From: Welwitschia mirabilis
Lineage: Eukaryota; Gnetophyta; Gnetopsida; Welwitschiales
Length of the DNA stretch: 60,254 bases
Assembly: GCA_051453625.1 (NCBI GenBank)
Contig: JBOZIK010000001.1
Location: 177,336,481 to 177,396,734, forward strand
Direction of reading: 5' to 3'
The notes below the pieces were generated by a model, which was given only the letters and a program-made list of their open reading frames with translations, was not told where the DNA came from and did not search any database. The translations under genes and the position numbers were made by a program. This document shows positions 49,749 to 60,254 of the stretch, piece after piece (the stretch's first letter is position 1; each line of letters opens with the position of its first letter).

Positions 49749-50493
49749 AGGATATCGATTCTCCTCTGATGGTAGAAGTCAAAAAGGTTTCTGTGAAGCA
49801 CTCGTCAAAATTCTTAGTATAAAGCGTATGTTACAGACAAATTTTAATCAATTAACCTTGATGAAAGGTTCAATGGAGAAAAGTTAGGGCATAAGCACAT
49901 TATGGACATTGAAACGTGTCGAAAGTATTTATCTCCGAATATTGCATCACAATATTTACTCGCAATAACTGGAACATAAGAAGATTTACACCTCTGTAAT
50001 AGGGGAGAAGTAAATATTTCGCACATAAATAAAACGCCTATATAGTCTTTTTCTTCCTCAATTTCCAATGAGATTCGTCACAAGTAAAACACAATTACAG
50101 ATGACCACTCGAGGAAACACGAATGAACAGACTTCAGCCTCTATTAGCATCCCTCCTAAGTCCACACAATATTTATTTAATTACAAAACACAGACATGCT
50201 GATTACTTTCACCTTTCAAATATAGCAACTGCAAAAACATATCCCTGTTTTTCAACCGTATCCTAAGATGTAAAACTTTGTAGCAAGGGTTTCTTTTTCC
50301 CTTAACTATCTATATGGATTTATGTATAACTGCAATGGATCCCAAAAGACATCATGTTTCTCAAGGCCAATAAATGTGCCTTTGAATCACAATGAAATGA
50401 AATTTGTGCATGTTAACAAACTTTATACAATGATACAACTTTGTTGCTTCACATGACTGTTAGATCCCAGAATGTTTTCGGCAAGTGCTCACT
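49749..50493 (-). other. Probable TMEM50 3' UTR and downstream flank
   Basis: Minus-strand sequence below the 3'-UTR acceptor at 50494 has mixed composition. A TTTATT (AATAAA-like on the minus strand) near 50172 is a candidate poly(A) signal. The transcript end is not determined. Confidence 0.35.
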
Positions 50494-50494
50494 C

Positions 50495-50591
50495 CTGAAA
50501 CATAAAGAAATCTGACTTTGTGGATATCATCTGTTTTATAAAGAATGTGTAATATATTGGAATGAAAAACCAAATTTTAAAAGGAAAATAC
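50495..50591 (-). other. Predicted TMEM50 3'-UTR intron
   Basis: On the minus strand a donor (CATGCAAG|GTATTT, GT at 50591-50590) and an excellent acceptor (TTCTTTATGTTTCAG|GAG, AG at 50496-50495) bound 97 nt. The junction is 26 nt after the stop codon, inside the usual 50-55 nt limit, so it should not by itself trigger NMD. Confidence 0.6.
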
Positions 50592-50617
50592 CTTGCATGC
50601 ATGTATGGCCAATAAGC

Positions 50618-50906
50618 TTAGGATTCTGAACGGGAAGTCCAATAAATCAATCCACTGCATTTTGACATTATGATGAAAAGTTACAAATCAAATCACTGGT
50701 TGAAAAGAAATTAAAAAGACAAGAAACACGATTCAGATGGGTCTTAGGTACACCTTATAAGAACAAATACACACTGTAGAACGCCTGCAACACCAGTCCA
50801 TGCTGAAGGTCCAGAATTTGTCAAAGCATCTTGAACCAACAAACCTACTGATGCTGCCAATGAGACAAAGGAAATGACATATGCCAAGAATAGCCATGTT
50901 CTAGAC
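50618..50906 (-). CDS. TMEM50-family membrane protein, last two coding exons
   Basis: Exon 50906-50754 follows a TTCTGCAG acceptor and reads SRTWLFLAYVISFVS, then LAASVGLLVQDAL and GPSAWTGVAGVLQCVFVLI. A 99-nt intron (50753-50655) with GT/AG ends joins it to exon 50654-50618, which completes the codon and adds SGLIYWTSRSES before TAA. The joined C-terminus matches plant TMEM50 homologues (...VFVLISGLLYWTSHSE), small four-helix proteins of about 135 residues found in endomembranes; two of those helices are in this part. The exact role in plants is poorly known. The N-terminal half (GAGWWFW... and SPYDEGEW...) was not found up to 60254, so the next exon is probably beyond the window and the intron exceeds 9 kb. 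A processed or truncated copy is less likely because the splice sites and frame are intact. Confidence 0.9.
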
Positions 50907-51830
50907 CTGCAGAATAATTTAATCAAGTACAATGCCATTAGAATGGCATTTCACATCGCAGTTCTTGCAAACCAAAAATGAGATATCAGAAATCAAAGCT
51001 TGGAGTAAAATGGACACCCCTCAGGAAATGAAATATAGTGAGGTACGGAACAAACAAACTGAAGGGATGCATTATCAGGCCTAAAAATTCCACTTTCAAC
51101 TAACTGAATGGGAGCATGCCTCAGTGGGCCTTAGTCTAAGAAACCATGTAAAAACAATTTCAATCTTATGTTTCCAATTGAATCCTAATTTTAGCTTACT
51201 GAGATTATCTGTGTGCCTATCCTATGAATCAAGTATAACACAACCAAAATTAAAGGAAACTAAGTTTCCTTAAGCAGGACTACAAGAGATTCACTGCATG
51301 GGGCCAGTGATTAACGCACATTGGTTTTGTGCCCTAGCTAATTTAATTATTTTGATGGAAAAGCAAGTAAAAATGTGTATCAGATGTGCATTGAATACAC
51401 TCAATGTGAGGACAATATCCGGCAACAAAGGTAGAAACCTTATCACTTTTAAAATATCAATTGTCAATTGGACAATATAACAATGCTCCTGTGCCAAAGA
51501 AACCAAAAGATAATGCATATCCATAGATGCAGGTGGGGCTCAATCTCATACCTACAAAAGAATACATGTTCGACCTAAAAGTAGGTGTCTCTGGGGTGCA
51601 AGCTTGAAACATTAAGCATACACAAATAACATCAATTGCCAGAAAATAAGCTCAAAATGTCACCTGCTGCTTGTCATGTTAACATGATTTGCTGCGTAAA
51701 ATAAAATTTAGAAACACTGCTGAACCATGAAGAAATCAATTGTTATCAAGCAGCATTGAAGCTGTGATATGTTGCACCTACTGCCTTCTGTCCCAACAAT
51801 CCAGCCATCAACAATCTTCTGCATGATAAC
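50907..51830 (-). other. TMEM50 intron, no element recognised
   Basis: No coding exon matching the missing TMEM50 N-terminus was seen. Near 51825 the minus strand reads GCAGAAGATTGTTG, which resembles a polypurine tract/LTR junction of the copia relic to the right, but this is weak. Confidence 0.4.
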
Positions 51831-51959
51831 AATCTGACCACTATGTAGCATGCTCCATTATTGTCTCATCCCAGCTCTTGCCCATAAAGTATTCGTTATT
51901 TTCAGTGTCTTCCTAGGCCACAACTTTGTCATCATAACTGGGTTCTCCTCAAGCGTGGT

Positions 51960-54370
51960 CTTCAACTATAAACCCTTTCCCTAAAATAAGCATCATATGT
52001 ACTTGCATGAACAATGTGATTTGTCCAATCATCATGTAACATTGAATTTTTGATTAAGTGAACAGCCTTGTAAGAATAATAGTAAAAATAACACACACTT
52101 TGTTTGGAACGGAGCTCCATCTCTACAACAATACAGTGTCCTTGTAGACCGTCGTCACAGTTGTGTGCTCTGAAACATGAAATCCAAGTAAATGTTTTTC
52201 TATCCAACACAAAGACAAGATGTGGTGAATTTTCAATTATCCACTTATTGCATAACTTTAATTGATGCACCTAGCAGCTAAAAACATTTCTTTGTGATTC
52301 TCTGCAAAGGCATGAAGAATGGAAAGATGTATCTCTGAGATACTTGAGGATCCATTTTACTGCATCCCAATAAGGACAAATTTATCAAAGATGTACTACT
52401 TACAACTTCGACCACATGGGCCTCTCTTTTCATGTACAATCACTGGCATTTTCCTTTTTTATCCTGTGGGCTCTAAACAGAATTTATTGACTGGTGCCAA
52501 AGTTGTACTCAAATCTGGAGAATAAACTACAACAAATAATCCACAAACTTCTCCATACATTAAATCCCCCATTGTAAGGATCTTCTTGATTGTTGCTTCC
52601 TTCCCAGACAAAGAGTATATCCTCAATGTACAACAAAATTATATGCACATGAACTCATTGGTTTTCATATGTTCATTATGTGCATGAATTAGTTTCGTCA
52701 TTGTTTTATGAAGTTGTACCTCTCCCATCGATATATCAAATTTCTAATATTGCTGCCTTCAAGCTTGCTTCATTTTATGCAAGCTCTTCAATCACTAAAC
52801 TAAGCACTCTTGGCCATGCACAACAAATACTTTTGATTGCTGCATGTATATTTCTTTTTTCAGACTCCTAAAGAATAAATGTCTTTCAATCTCTGTTTCA
52901 GTTCCAGGTTCCATATTCCCAACACAGCCAACACCACTTTTGTGAACATATGTTCTTAAGCATGCATTTCACCTCATTCAACAATCTCGAGTATTGTAAC
53001 TAGTGGAGAAAAGGGTTTAAAGAGCAGAACAAAACTTGGGAGAGCACAGTGTAATTAGCTGTTACAAAAATTAAAATACTAGATTATGAAAACAACTATG
53101 CATCTAACTAAACAATGCAAGTAACTTAATAATTCTAATTGTTTGTCACCCAATTAGCCTCAAACTATGAAGCATATGAATATAGCAATCCACATAGCAT
53201 TAATCTAATATGCAAAATCATTCACAATTTGAAAAACAGAAAATGAAATGCTATTAAATCAATGTGTTAAATAAGTACATGACTTACATTAAGACTTGGA
53301 CACAAGGGTTTCACCACAACCAAACAGATTAGGTAGTAAGGGACCTTATGCCAAGGCTCCCCCAATGGTCCCCTCAACACTTCCTACTTTTGTCATGTCA
53401 TCCAAGCAACAGGAAGATTATTTTGCAAGGACAAGCCCCTTGCTTAAATAGCTTAGGGTTCCAGAGAAGTTTAGGACAGAAGCCAATCAAGTGGTTATTT
53501 AACTATACCCTTCCTACTTCCTCCTAGCCAATGCAAAGTGGCAATGATTTTGGGAAGATGTACAGTTGTTGTTTTGTTGCTAGGCGATGTGAAGTAGTGA
53601 CAATTACAGAAGGAGGCATTGCCAAGTGACGACACACGGTGATGAGTTTGGCTTTTAACAAATATAGACGTCACTAGATAAGTTATTTGGGTGTCTCCAG
53701 GTGGTGACAATTTTGACTTTAACTAAGTTTCTTGCTTTTCATCACATTGTCTTGTCCACTCTATGCTTCCTCATATGTGCTTTCTGTTGGACCTCTAACC
53801 TCATAAACACACTTGAAATTTCCAGTATTAGTGCCTTTCAAAGGCCTCAGTCTATATCCATCATAGACTATCTCCAGTTGCAGTAAATATTAACTGGAAT
53901 CAACTCACTCTATCTATGCAATCCTTTAGCCACCAATTTGGGCCTTCTTTGCCATAAACGCTGTGCTTTAACTTATACACCCCCCCGTATTCTGGAATGC
54001 TTTCTGATATTGCTAAAGCTTCATTAATTCTTGGGATCCATTAGCAACAAATGAAATTGACAAAACCTCACCTCCCAAAAAATCTGCTGACACATGAAGA
54101 TATGATAATAGCACTGTATAACAGGAGAAGCGAGTTTTGTCACTTCCTTAGCATCTTGCCTGACATCAGTTTACTCTTCATTCTCATCCTTTACTCTTCA
54201 TTCTTACCCCTTGTTGAAGTACATAAATATCTATTATTGCTGGACCAATTCTTGCTGCCTTGGACAATCCATTCAGCCACAAGGCCATTCCATGCAAAAC
54301 ATAGATTTTTCCTTGTTTACTTCACAATCAACAGTCATCCATTGATGACCTTGCATGTACTTTCTTGAAA
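51960..54370 (-). pseudogene. Old copia RT-RNase H relic inside the TMEM50 intron
   Basis: Minus-strand landmarks in order: an RT start near 53990-53920 (VYKLKHSVYGKEGP, then LVAKG in another frame; family W.YK.K...DG...R.KARLVAKG); a decayed catalytic box near 52660-52610 (IILLYIEDILFVWEGSN; family YVDD); the RNase H entry near 52375-52325 (PYWDAVKWILKYLRDT; family W.AVKWILRYL.GT); and its end near 52065-51965 (KAVHLIKNSMLH...NHI). Sequence up to about 54370 may be the integrase-RT linker. Many stops and frameshifts are present and no LTR pair was defined. It was probably inserted long ago into the intron in the same orientation as the gene. Confidence 0.65.
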
Positions 54371-55776
54371 CATTGGTAAAAACTTGCATAACCCAGTCTT
54401 TTGAAACTATTGTCTTTCCTTGGGGTGGGGAAGGCAACAGTGTCTTTTTCCAATCAAGGGAATGGCTGAACTTGTTTTAGTCTTTTAGATGGTGGCTATA
54501 ATGTTGTGAGATCTCCTGAAAACAAAGATGCTCCATTCAATGCACAAAGCAGCAGGCAGTGAATAAAAGAGGGATCAATGCAGCTGGGATATCCAAAAAA
54601 GATATATCGTCTTGGAAACTGAGTAGATTTTATTCCTGAAAAATGAAACAGAGCTATATCAAAAAACAAATGAAAGGCTGACATCTAGAAAGGGTGCAGC
54701 CAACATCGAAACAATGGGTGTAGAGGGTTCCTCCACAATGGATCTCCAGCAAAGACGGTAAAGGAAGGAATAGTAATGCTGCAAACAGAGGTATAAGCTT
54801 GGTGCCCACACAAAAACATTCCTCTAACGATGGCCTAAGGTACTCAGACAAAGAGGGAACACTGTTTTGTTTTCAAATTGAAATTCTTAAAAATGTTATG
54901 TCGAATCAGAATGTTAACAAGTCTATAAGAAGTTTACAAGCCTTAAAGTTTGTCAAAGTTTCATCGTATCAAACAAACTAACTGGGGATATATAGAAGAG
55001 AAAGAGGGAGGAGTGTGACCTAACAAAGTTGCCCATATGGACAGCATGAAACAGAGGAATAACGATTGGCACTCAGATACGAAGGAAATGATGGCCAAAT
55101 TAAAGGACCTAACTTCCAAGATGGCTAGGAAACAATGTTATCTTGAATGGAGTGAGACATGGCAACTGCAATGATGCTTTCTCACCTGAATTAAAAGCAC
55201 TAAAACAGCTCCAACCAAGATGGCACAACCCTTCTGGGAAGGGAAGGATACTGTTGGAATGGGGCAATACCCAATGAACATGGAAACCCACAGAATGTTG
55301 TGGAATGAAGGAGGAATGATGATTGAGAAAAGGCAGGTAGGTCATGGACAAGGGTCAAGAAGGGCAACCCCCTCACCTAGGTGAAAGGCACCATAGGAAG
55401 AGCAGACCAATATCAGGAAGAATGGACCTTTTAGGCATCAACCACAAGTTCTAAGTGTTCAATGCCCACTTCGTTTGTAGTTCAGCATTCTTTATTGTGA
55501 ACACTAGATTTACACTTGTTTTTGCCTCTTTGATGTGGAATAGTTTCCTCTTGAATGTCATACATTTCATAACCAAAGAGCTGTAAGAGAAAATATCTGG
55601 TAACCCAAGATGAACTTGTTTCTATATCTAAGAAGGCTGCAGTCATGCCTTTGAAATCTGGGATTTTATTCCCTACAATGCACTCATGGATATCACCCTA
55701 GACCTCCAACCATTAGAAAGAAAACCCAAGATTGGATAAACAACTCATCTTAAAGAAGATGTTCTTTACTCAAGGT
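54371..55776. other. No gene recognised
   Basis: Intronic if the TMEM50 model is right. Composition is less AT-rich than the left of the window. Short frames occur on both strands. It may contain the eroded gag-integrase part of the copia relic. Confidence 0.4.
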
Positions 55777-56820
55777 TGAAACATGGATCAACCCTAGAGG
55801 GGGCTGAATATGTTGTAATAAAAGAAAATCTACTTGTAACCCTATAAATAAAAATAATAATACTCCACAAGAAAATCACAGATTGTTAATGGTGGAGAGT
55901 CACCACCCTTCAGCTCTTAGACACTAATTCTCTAGTTGGCTTAGATTAACCTCAACCAATGGTTTTCAGGCTTACCAATAACCTGTATAATCACTAATGG
56001 ATTTTAGCGTTCATCCACAACCATAAGAAAAGAATGAACTTAAGCAAAGTGGACAGGTGCACAGATGTTTTCCACAAGTACAATGCAATGTCAGCTCTGA
56101 AAAGCTTGATTAGAAAATGAACTTCACAACGATTGCTGACCTAATAGTAAATCAAGTACTAACAATGTCCTTTTTCTGTCTTGGCAATGACCAGGAGTAC
56201 TTCAATCTTTAGAAAGATTTATTTAAATAGAACGGAGGAGAAATAGTCGTTCATAGATTTTTGTGTGGATCTTTGATTCCTAGATTGCGGCATGAAAAGC
56301 GTGGAACTGCAATGGCTACAAAGGAAATACGTTAGGCCGGCCTCACATAATGTTCGGTCACCTTATATATTCAGTCGCCCTTACGATATTCATGGGTCAC
56401 CCTTATCTGGTTCAGTTTTCGTTCACCATCGGGTCGCACTTATGTCTAGTGTCGGTCGCTCACTTTTAGATTGACTTTTATGCTTTAAGCTACATGCAGT
56501 CGCCCCTATTAATATTTTCGGTCGCCTGCTCTGGACCTAGCTGAGTTTCCCAAGTTACATCTGGTCGCCCAAAGTATAATAAGCGGTCGCCCGCATTTTA
56601 TGCAGCTGTCATCCTGTTATCAGTCCGATCGCCCCGATGGAAAATGCAGTCGCCTACACTTGATGAAGTTTTCACCCAGTTGACAGTGTGATTGCCCTGA
56701 TGTAACATGTGATCGCCCGTTCTAGAAAATCTCTATAAAACATGTTATCTAGACACACTCCAAAACTCGTTATTAATCAATGACAACTATCTTCCAATAA
56801 ACTCGCCCTTTATCATTGAC
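55777..56820 (-). mobile_element. LTR of family A, copy 3
   Basis: The plus-strand left end (TGAAACATGGATCAACCCTAG) is the reverse complement of the family A 3' end. Next come the equivalents of GAAAACCATTGGTTGAGGTTAA and of the TGTGCATTTGTGC block, a TATA-like CTATTTAAATA near 56220, and an array of CGGTCGCCC (reverse of GGGCGACCG) at 56340-56715. It is clearly more diverged from copies 1 and 2 than they are from each other. The 5' boundary is approximate. Confidence 0.75.
56340..56715 (-). repeat. GGGCGACCG motif array in LTR copy 3
   Basis: About 14 copies such as GGTCGCCC, AGTCGCCC, GGTCACC and GATCGCCC (reverse complements of GGGCGACC variants), 20-40 bp apart, with unrelated spacers. 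Confidence 0.8.
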
Positions 56821-57138
56821 TGAGGGAAAAAAACTATGCACAATATATTCAATATAAATGCTCCCATTAATCTATAATTAGAAAAAACTCAAAGTATATG
56901 AAATGCATTTTGCTAGTATTAAAGAGACATAACCATATCAAGACATTTGAATTTTGCCATAAATGGAAGCGTTTTGTATTGGAATTACTACATTTGAATT
57001 TGTTACATGAAAGTGCACAGATATTGGTCCATCTGACTATTCAAAAAGATACTTCAATATACAAAATTCAAAATACAAAGTCCTCCCTTTTTTTCTCGAA
57101 ATCAAGGACATGGATAGGAAAAACATCAAGAGAAAATT

Positions 57139-58138
57139 AATTTGATTCAGAGGACTCCTCAGAAGAAGGCAGAGCCTTGCTCTAAGATGTGTTTGCTACT
57201 AGAGTGCCACTGACAATGAGAGTTACCTTGACGTGCCCAGTATGAGAGTCCGAACGGTGCAGTAAGTGAAGAATCTCTGGCATATTAGAGGCTTTGACCT
57301 TGGACCTGGATGACAGAGCAGGTTCTTCAAAGAGATGCATCCAAGAAAGAGTGGCATGGTCAATAGGCCCCATAGGCTCGAGAGGCTCCTGCCGAGAAAG
57401 ATGAGGAATGCCAAAATGGTGGCAGAGGCAAGTAATAAGAAAGGGATATGGCAAGGAACGCCGCTATTGTGGCTGAAGTTGGTGGACCATATGGCGAAGC
57501 ATTATGCCTAGAGCATCTATGTCACGTCTTTAGTCCAGAGAGTACAGGATGATCACTCTATAGTTGGAGAGTTCATGACGATGACCTGCAACAAGAAGAA
57601 AATTATATGACAAGATGAGAGGAAGAAGGCGAAACCTAGGAAGAAGATGTGAGGCCTTAAGTGTCTTCTTCCTGGTGACAAATGCACAATAGACATGCTG
57701 AGTAGCAAAGTCCTTTTCTTCAAAAGATTCCGTGAGGGGCCCATATTCATCAAGGTTGCCCCAAGGTAAACTAATGATGGAAGCTATTAAATCTATAGTA
57801 ACTCAAATTTCTTGGCCAAAGACAAAAGTAATGAGAGTAGAATGAGCAACATCGAATTTTGCATTAGCGTAAAAAAGACGAATAACCAGGAGATAACATG
57901 TGCTTGTTACATGCNNNNNNNNNNAGTTTACTTCTTCCAGTAGAATTTGGACCTCACGAAAGCTAAGAAATTAGACAAGCTCACAAGTCCTTTAAATGGC
58001 TATGGGACTGGTCTCAAAATTCTTCTCAAAGTTGTCTATGGCTTCCGTACTCATTCTGGCAAAAATGTAACTAGGTGGTCTAGAAGCAGCTTCCTTCTTT
58101 TGCTTCCTGGATCCTTCTCCTGTTTGCTGGGAGGCCAT
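57139..58138 (-). pseudogene. Decayed putative plant transposon protein ORF
   Basis: From the ATG at 58138 the minus strand reads MASQQTGEGSRKQKK, then RPPSYIFARMSTEA, and after the 10-N gap continues FYANAKFDVAHSTL, then ITFVFGQEI, ITFVF- and ISLPWG-type blocks, LKASHLLPRFRLLP, RHELSNYRVI, IMLRHMVH, SLPYPFLITCLCHHFGIP and a serine/glutamate-rich end LPSSEESSESN before TAA at 57139. The order (V.G..I.., LLPR..H..E, I..HM......LPYP.LIT.L....G.P) matches the 'putative plant transposon protein' domain found in plant LTR retroelements. At least four in-frame stops interrupt it. Its biochemical role is unknown. It is preceded by a CT-rich leader and the GGTCGACC array. Confidence 0.7.
57915..57924. 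other. Assembly gap (10 N)
   Basis: A fixed-size gap inside the transposon-protein relic. Confidence 0.99.
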
Positions 58139-58264
58139 TTGAGAGGAGATTTGAAGGAGAAAAAGGCGAGAACGCAAAGGAGTGGGCCAAAGAAAAGCAG
58201 GGATAGAGATAGCAGAAAAGGATAAATGTTTTTACAAAAGGGCCAGGGCGGATTTGAAAATCCA

Positions 58265-58665
58265 CGATGCACTGCCTCAAACACGGTTGACCGATCAACA
58301 CAAGTGGTCGACCCGTCGTTTTTTCTTTAAAAAGTGAATAGTAAGGCAGCGGACGACCCAAGGGATAAACTTCGTCGACCCATTTTAACAGTATCACAAG
58401 GTTCAACTGAGGTCGATCCAAGACAACAATCCGGTCGACCCAAAGAGGATAAAACTGTAACAAGTGGAATTGAGGAGCATTCGATTGATCTAACACATTA
58501 TTTCAGTCGAACCGATTTAGCTGGATATGTTACAGAAAAAACTGAGCCACACGCAATCGACCCAATGTCAAGGAGCAGTCGACCCTGTGTTGTAACAACT
58601 TGAGACACAATAACCCAGGTGTAAGCAGGCCAACCCATATTGCATATGAGGTCGACCCCTATGTA
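58265..58665. repeat. GGTCGACC motif array
   Basis: About 12 copies of GGTCGACCC or close variants (GTCGACCC, GGTCGATCC, AGTCGACCC) lie 20-45 bp apart between the copia pol end (58712) and the transposon-protein ORF. The core GGTCGACC is itself a palindrome. The architecture is like the GGGCGACCG arrays of family A but the motif differs, so this is probably the U3 of a related LTR family. On the plus strand the array is followed by a TATA-like GATATAAAAG at about 58669. Confidence 0.8.
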
Positions 58666-58711
58666 TTTTGATATAAAAGTAAAAAAATTGAACCCGAAAA
58701 TTGAACTCTAT

Positions 58712-60254
58712 TATTCAGCTGAGGCTGGGGCTTTCAGTTCTTTTTCAGGAAAGATGCCCAGAAAATAACGTAGAGTGGCAAAACGATCAAATGGTAAGGG
58801 TTTTGTGAAAATATCAGCCAATTGATCTTGTGTGCCTTTTTCTCAACCAAGTCCAAATAAAATGATATCTAAGATTGATGTGCTTGGTGCAAGTATATTG
58901 AACAGGATTGTGAGCTATTTGGACTGCACTGGAGTTGTCGCATAAAACAGGAGCTCCAGATATTTCTACTCCATAGTCTTTCAGTGTTCCTTGCAACCAT
59001 CATGTCTGAGTACAACAGGCTCCGACAGCTACATATTCAGCTTCTGCCGTTGATAGTGAGGTGGAGCATTGCTTCTTGCTATACCAAGCTGTGAGACAAT
59101 CACAAAAGAAAAAATAACCCCCACTTGTGCTCTTGCAATCATCCTTGCATCTAGCGCAGTCTGCATCACTGTATCCTTACACTTAGTTGTACTTATAATA
59201 TATTGAAGTATCCTTTTGGCAGTTATGGGATGTGGTTCCTTTGGTTTTTCTTAACATCTGGCACATAACCCAACACTAAATGCTATGTCAGGACGACTAG
59301 CCGTTAGGTATAATAGACTTCCAATGATACTACGATATAGTTTTTGATCAACATCTTTACCCTCTTCATCAAGATTGAGTTTGATGTTGGTGGCCATAGG
59401 AGAGTCCACAAACTTTACATTGTCTAGTTTGAATTTCTTAATAAGGTTTGAAGAATGTTTCTTCGGATTTATGAAAATATCGTTTTCCCATTGTTGGATT
59501 TGAAGACCCAAAGACATATTTACCGGTCCAACCATACTCATTTCAAACTCAGAGCTCATTAATTTTGCAAGGTCATTTGATAATGCATCATTAATTGATC
59601 CAAAGATAATGTCATCCACATAAATTTGTACCAAACTTAATTCATTGTTCATTGATTTTCTAAATAGAGTTCTGCCAATAGACCCTCTAGTAAAACTGTG
59701 CTAAAGTAAAAAGGAGGAAAGTTTATCATACTAGGCTCTAGAAGCTTGCTTTAAGTCGTATAGAGCTTTGTTCAGTTTGTATACATGATCTGCATTGTGA
59801 GGATCAGCAAAGCCTTGCGACTGTTTTACATAGACCTCTTCTTCAATATGACCATTAAGAAGGCACTCTTCACATTCATTTAAAATACTCTAATTTTTTT
59901 ATAACAAGCAAAAGCTAGGAACATTTTGATAGACTCAAGTCTAGCTATAGGAGCAAAAGTATCACCACAATCTACCCCTTCTATTTGAGAATACCTTTAA
60001 GCGACTAGCCCAACTTTATTCTTGGTAATGATGTTTTCTTTATTTACTTTATTCCTATAAATCCATTTCATGCTTATAATATTTTTTCCAACAGGCTTTG
60101 GTACAAGAGTCCAAACCTGATTTCGAGAGAATTGTTCTAATTCTTCTTGCATTGCAATCATCCAACACGGGTCTTATTCTACTTCCTCAAAGTTTTTTGG
60201 TTCAACTTGTGATAAGAGAGAAATATGAGAACTGAAATTCTTAAGAGAGTTTCT
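58712..60254 (-). pseudogene. Copia reverse transcriptase-RNase H, partial, runs off the window
   Basis: Minus strand from the right edge: RT start (MQEELEQFSRNQVWTLVPKP, IISMKWIYRNKVN), then VYVDD-type catalytic box in VQIYVDDIIFGSINDA (59628-59581), LGLQI and SPMATNIKLN, YRSIIGSLLYLTASRPDIAF (59340-59281). RNase H follows: YSDADCARCKDDCKSTSG (about 59175), SLSTAEAEYVAVGACCTQ (about 59055), LKDYGVEISGAPVLCDNSSAVQIA (split: LKDYGVEI / CDNSSAVQIA) and QLADIFTKPLPFDRF, ending with TAA at 58714-58712. It has several stops (for example after GLCARC) and frameshifts, so it is defective although younger than the other copia relics. Gag and integrase must lie beyond 60254. Confidence 0.9.

Noticed and set aside
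58080-58603. Frames of 77-138 codons on both strands at 58.08-58.60 kb
   Set aside because: They are readings of the GGTCGACC array and the CT-rich leader in the wrong frames. The ORF supported by family similarity is the minus-strand one starting at 58138.

Overview
This window is a gene-poor, AT-rich piece of a plant nuclear genome. It is packed with decayed transposable elements and interrupted by three assembly gaps (625-1161, 31500-32282 and a 10-N gap at 57915-57924). The repeat mix is Ty1/copia, an Athila-like gypsy relic, L1-type LINEs, a hAT transposase relic and tRNA-like SINEs. Together with a small gene whose next upstream exon is not found within more than 9 kb, this suggests a large-genome seed plant, possibly a gymnosperm; the clade is inference only.

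Two genes are recognised securely. (1) A complete, intronless coding region for eukaryotic release factor 1 (eRF1) lies at 40417-41730 (+), with the NIKS, YxCxxxF and GGQ motifs. Its stop codon is UAG followed by CAAUCA, which fits the CARYYA readthrough consensus. A predicted 3'-UTR intron (41825-42113) begins 94 nt after the stop, and the readthrough frame closes only 7 nt before that splice site. This is the arrangement expected for eRF1 autoregulation by readthrough and nonsense-mediated decay. (2) The last two coding exons of a TMEM50-family membrane protein lie on the minus strand (50618-50906). The remaining 5' exons are probably beyond the right edge, with a retroelement-filled intron between. 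A spliced locus at 3.4-5.6 kb and a possible terminal exon at 49668-49748 could not be assigned.

Layout. 0-3.3 kb: purine tracts, a gap flanked by a 119-bp direct repeat, a GTCAA (W-box core) cluster and SINE copy 1. 3.4-5.6 kb: unassigned spliced locus. 9.2-15.6 kb: degenerate copia element with two LTRs but no reverse transcriptase. 16.4-17.3 kb: two triplets of palindromes. 17.9-18.6 kb: hAT relic (-). 19.3-20.2 kb: LINE relic (+). 21.1-22.3 kb: an LTR whose 5' part carries about 18 copies of a GGGCGACCG-like motif; related LTRs occur at 32.3 kb (half hidden in a gap) and 55.8-56.8 kb (-). 27.7-28.8 kb: Athila-like gag/protease relic (-). 34.3-38.0 kb: LINE on the minus strand with a tandemly duplicated endonuclease region. 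39.1-39.35 kb: SINE copy 2, just upstream of eRF1. 39.7-42.3 kb: eRF1. 47.0-47.4 kb: LINE ORF1 relic. 49.6-50.9 kb: possible terminal exon and TMEM50 3' end. 51.9-54.4 kb: old copia relic (-). 55.8-60.25 kb: LTR, a decayed plant-transposon-protein ORF, a second motif array (GGTCGACC) and a copia RT/RNase H that runs off the right edge.

The genes do not form a pathway. The main biology is the eRF1 feedback architecture and the repeat structures. All domain calls were made by reading translations by eye; no database search was run.
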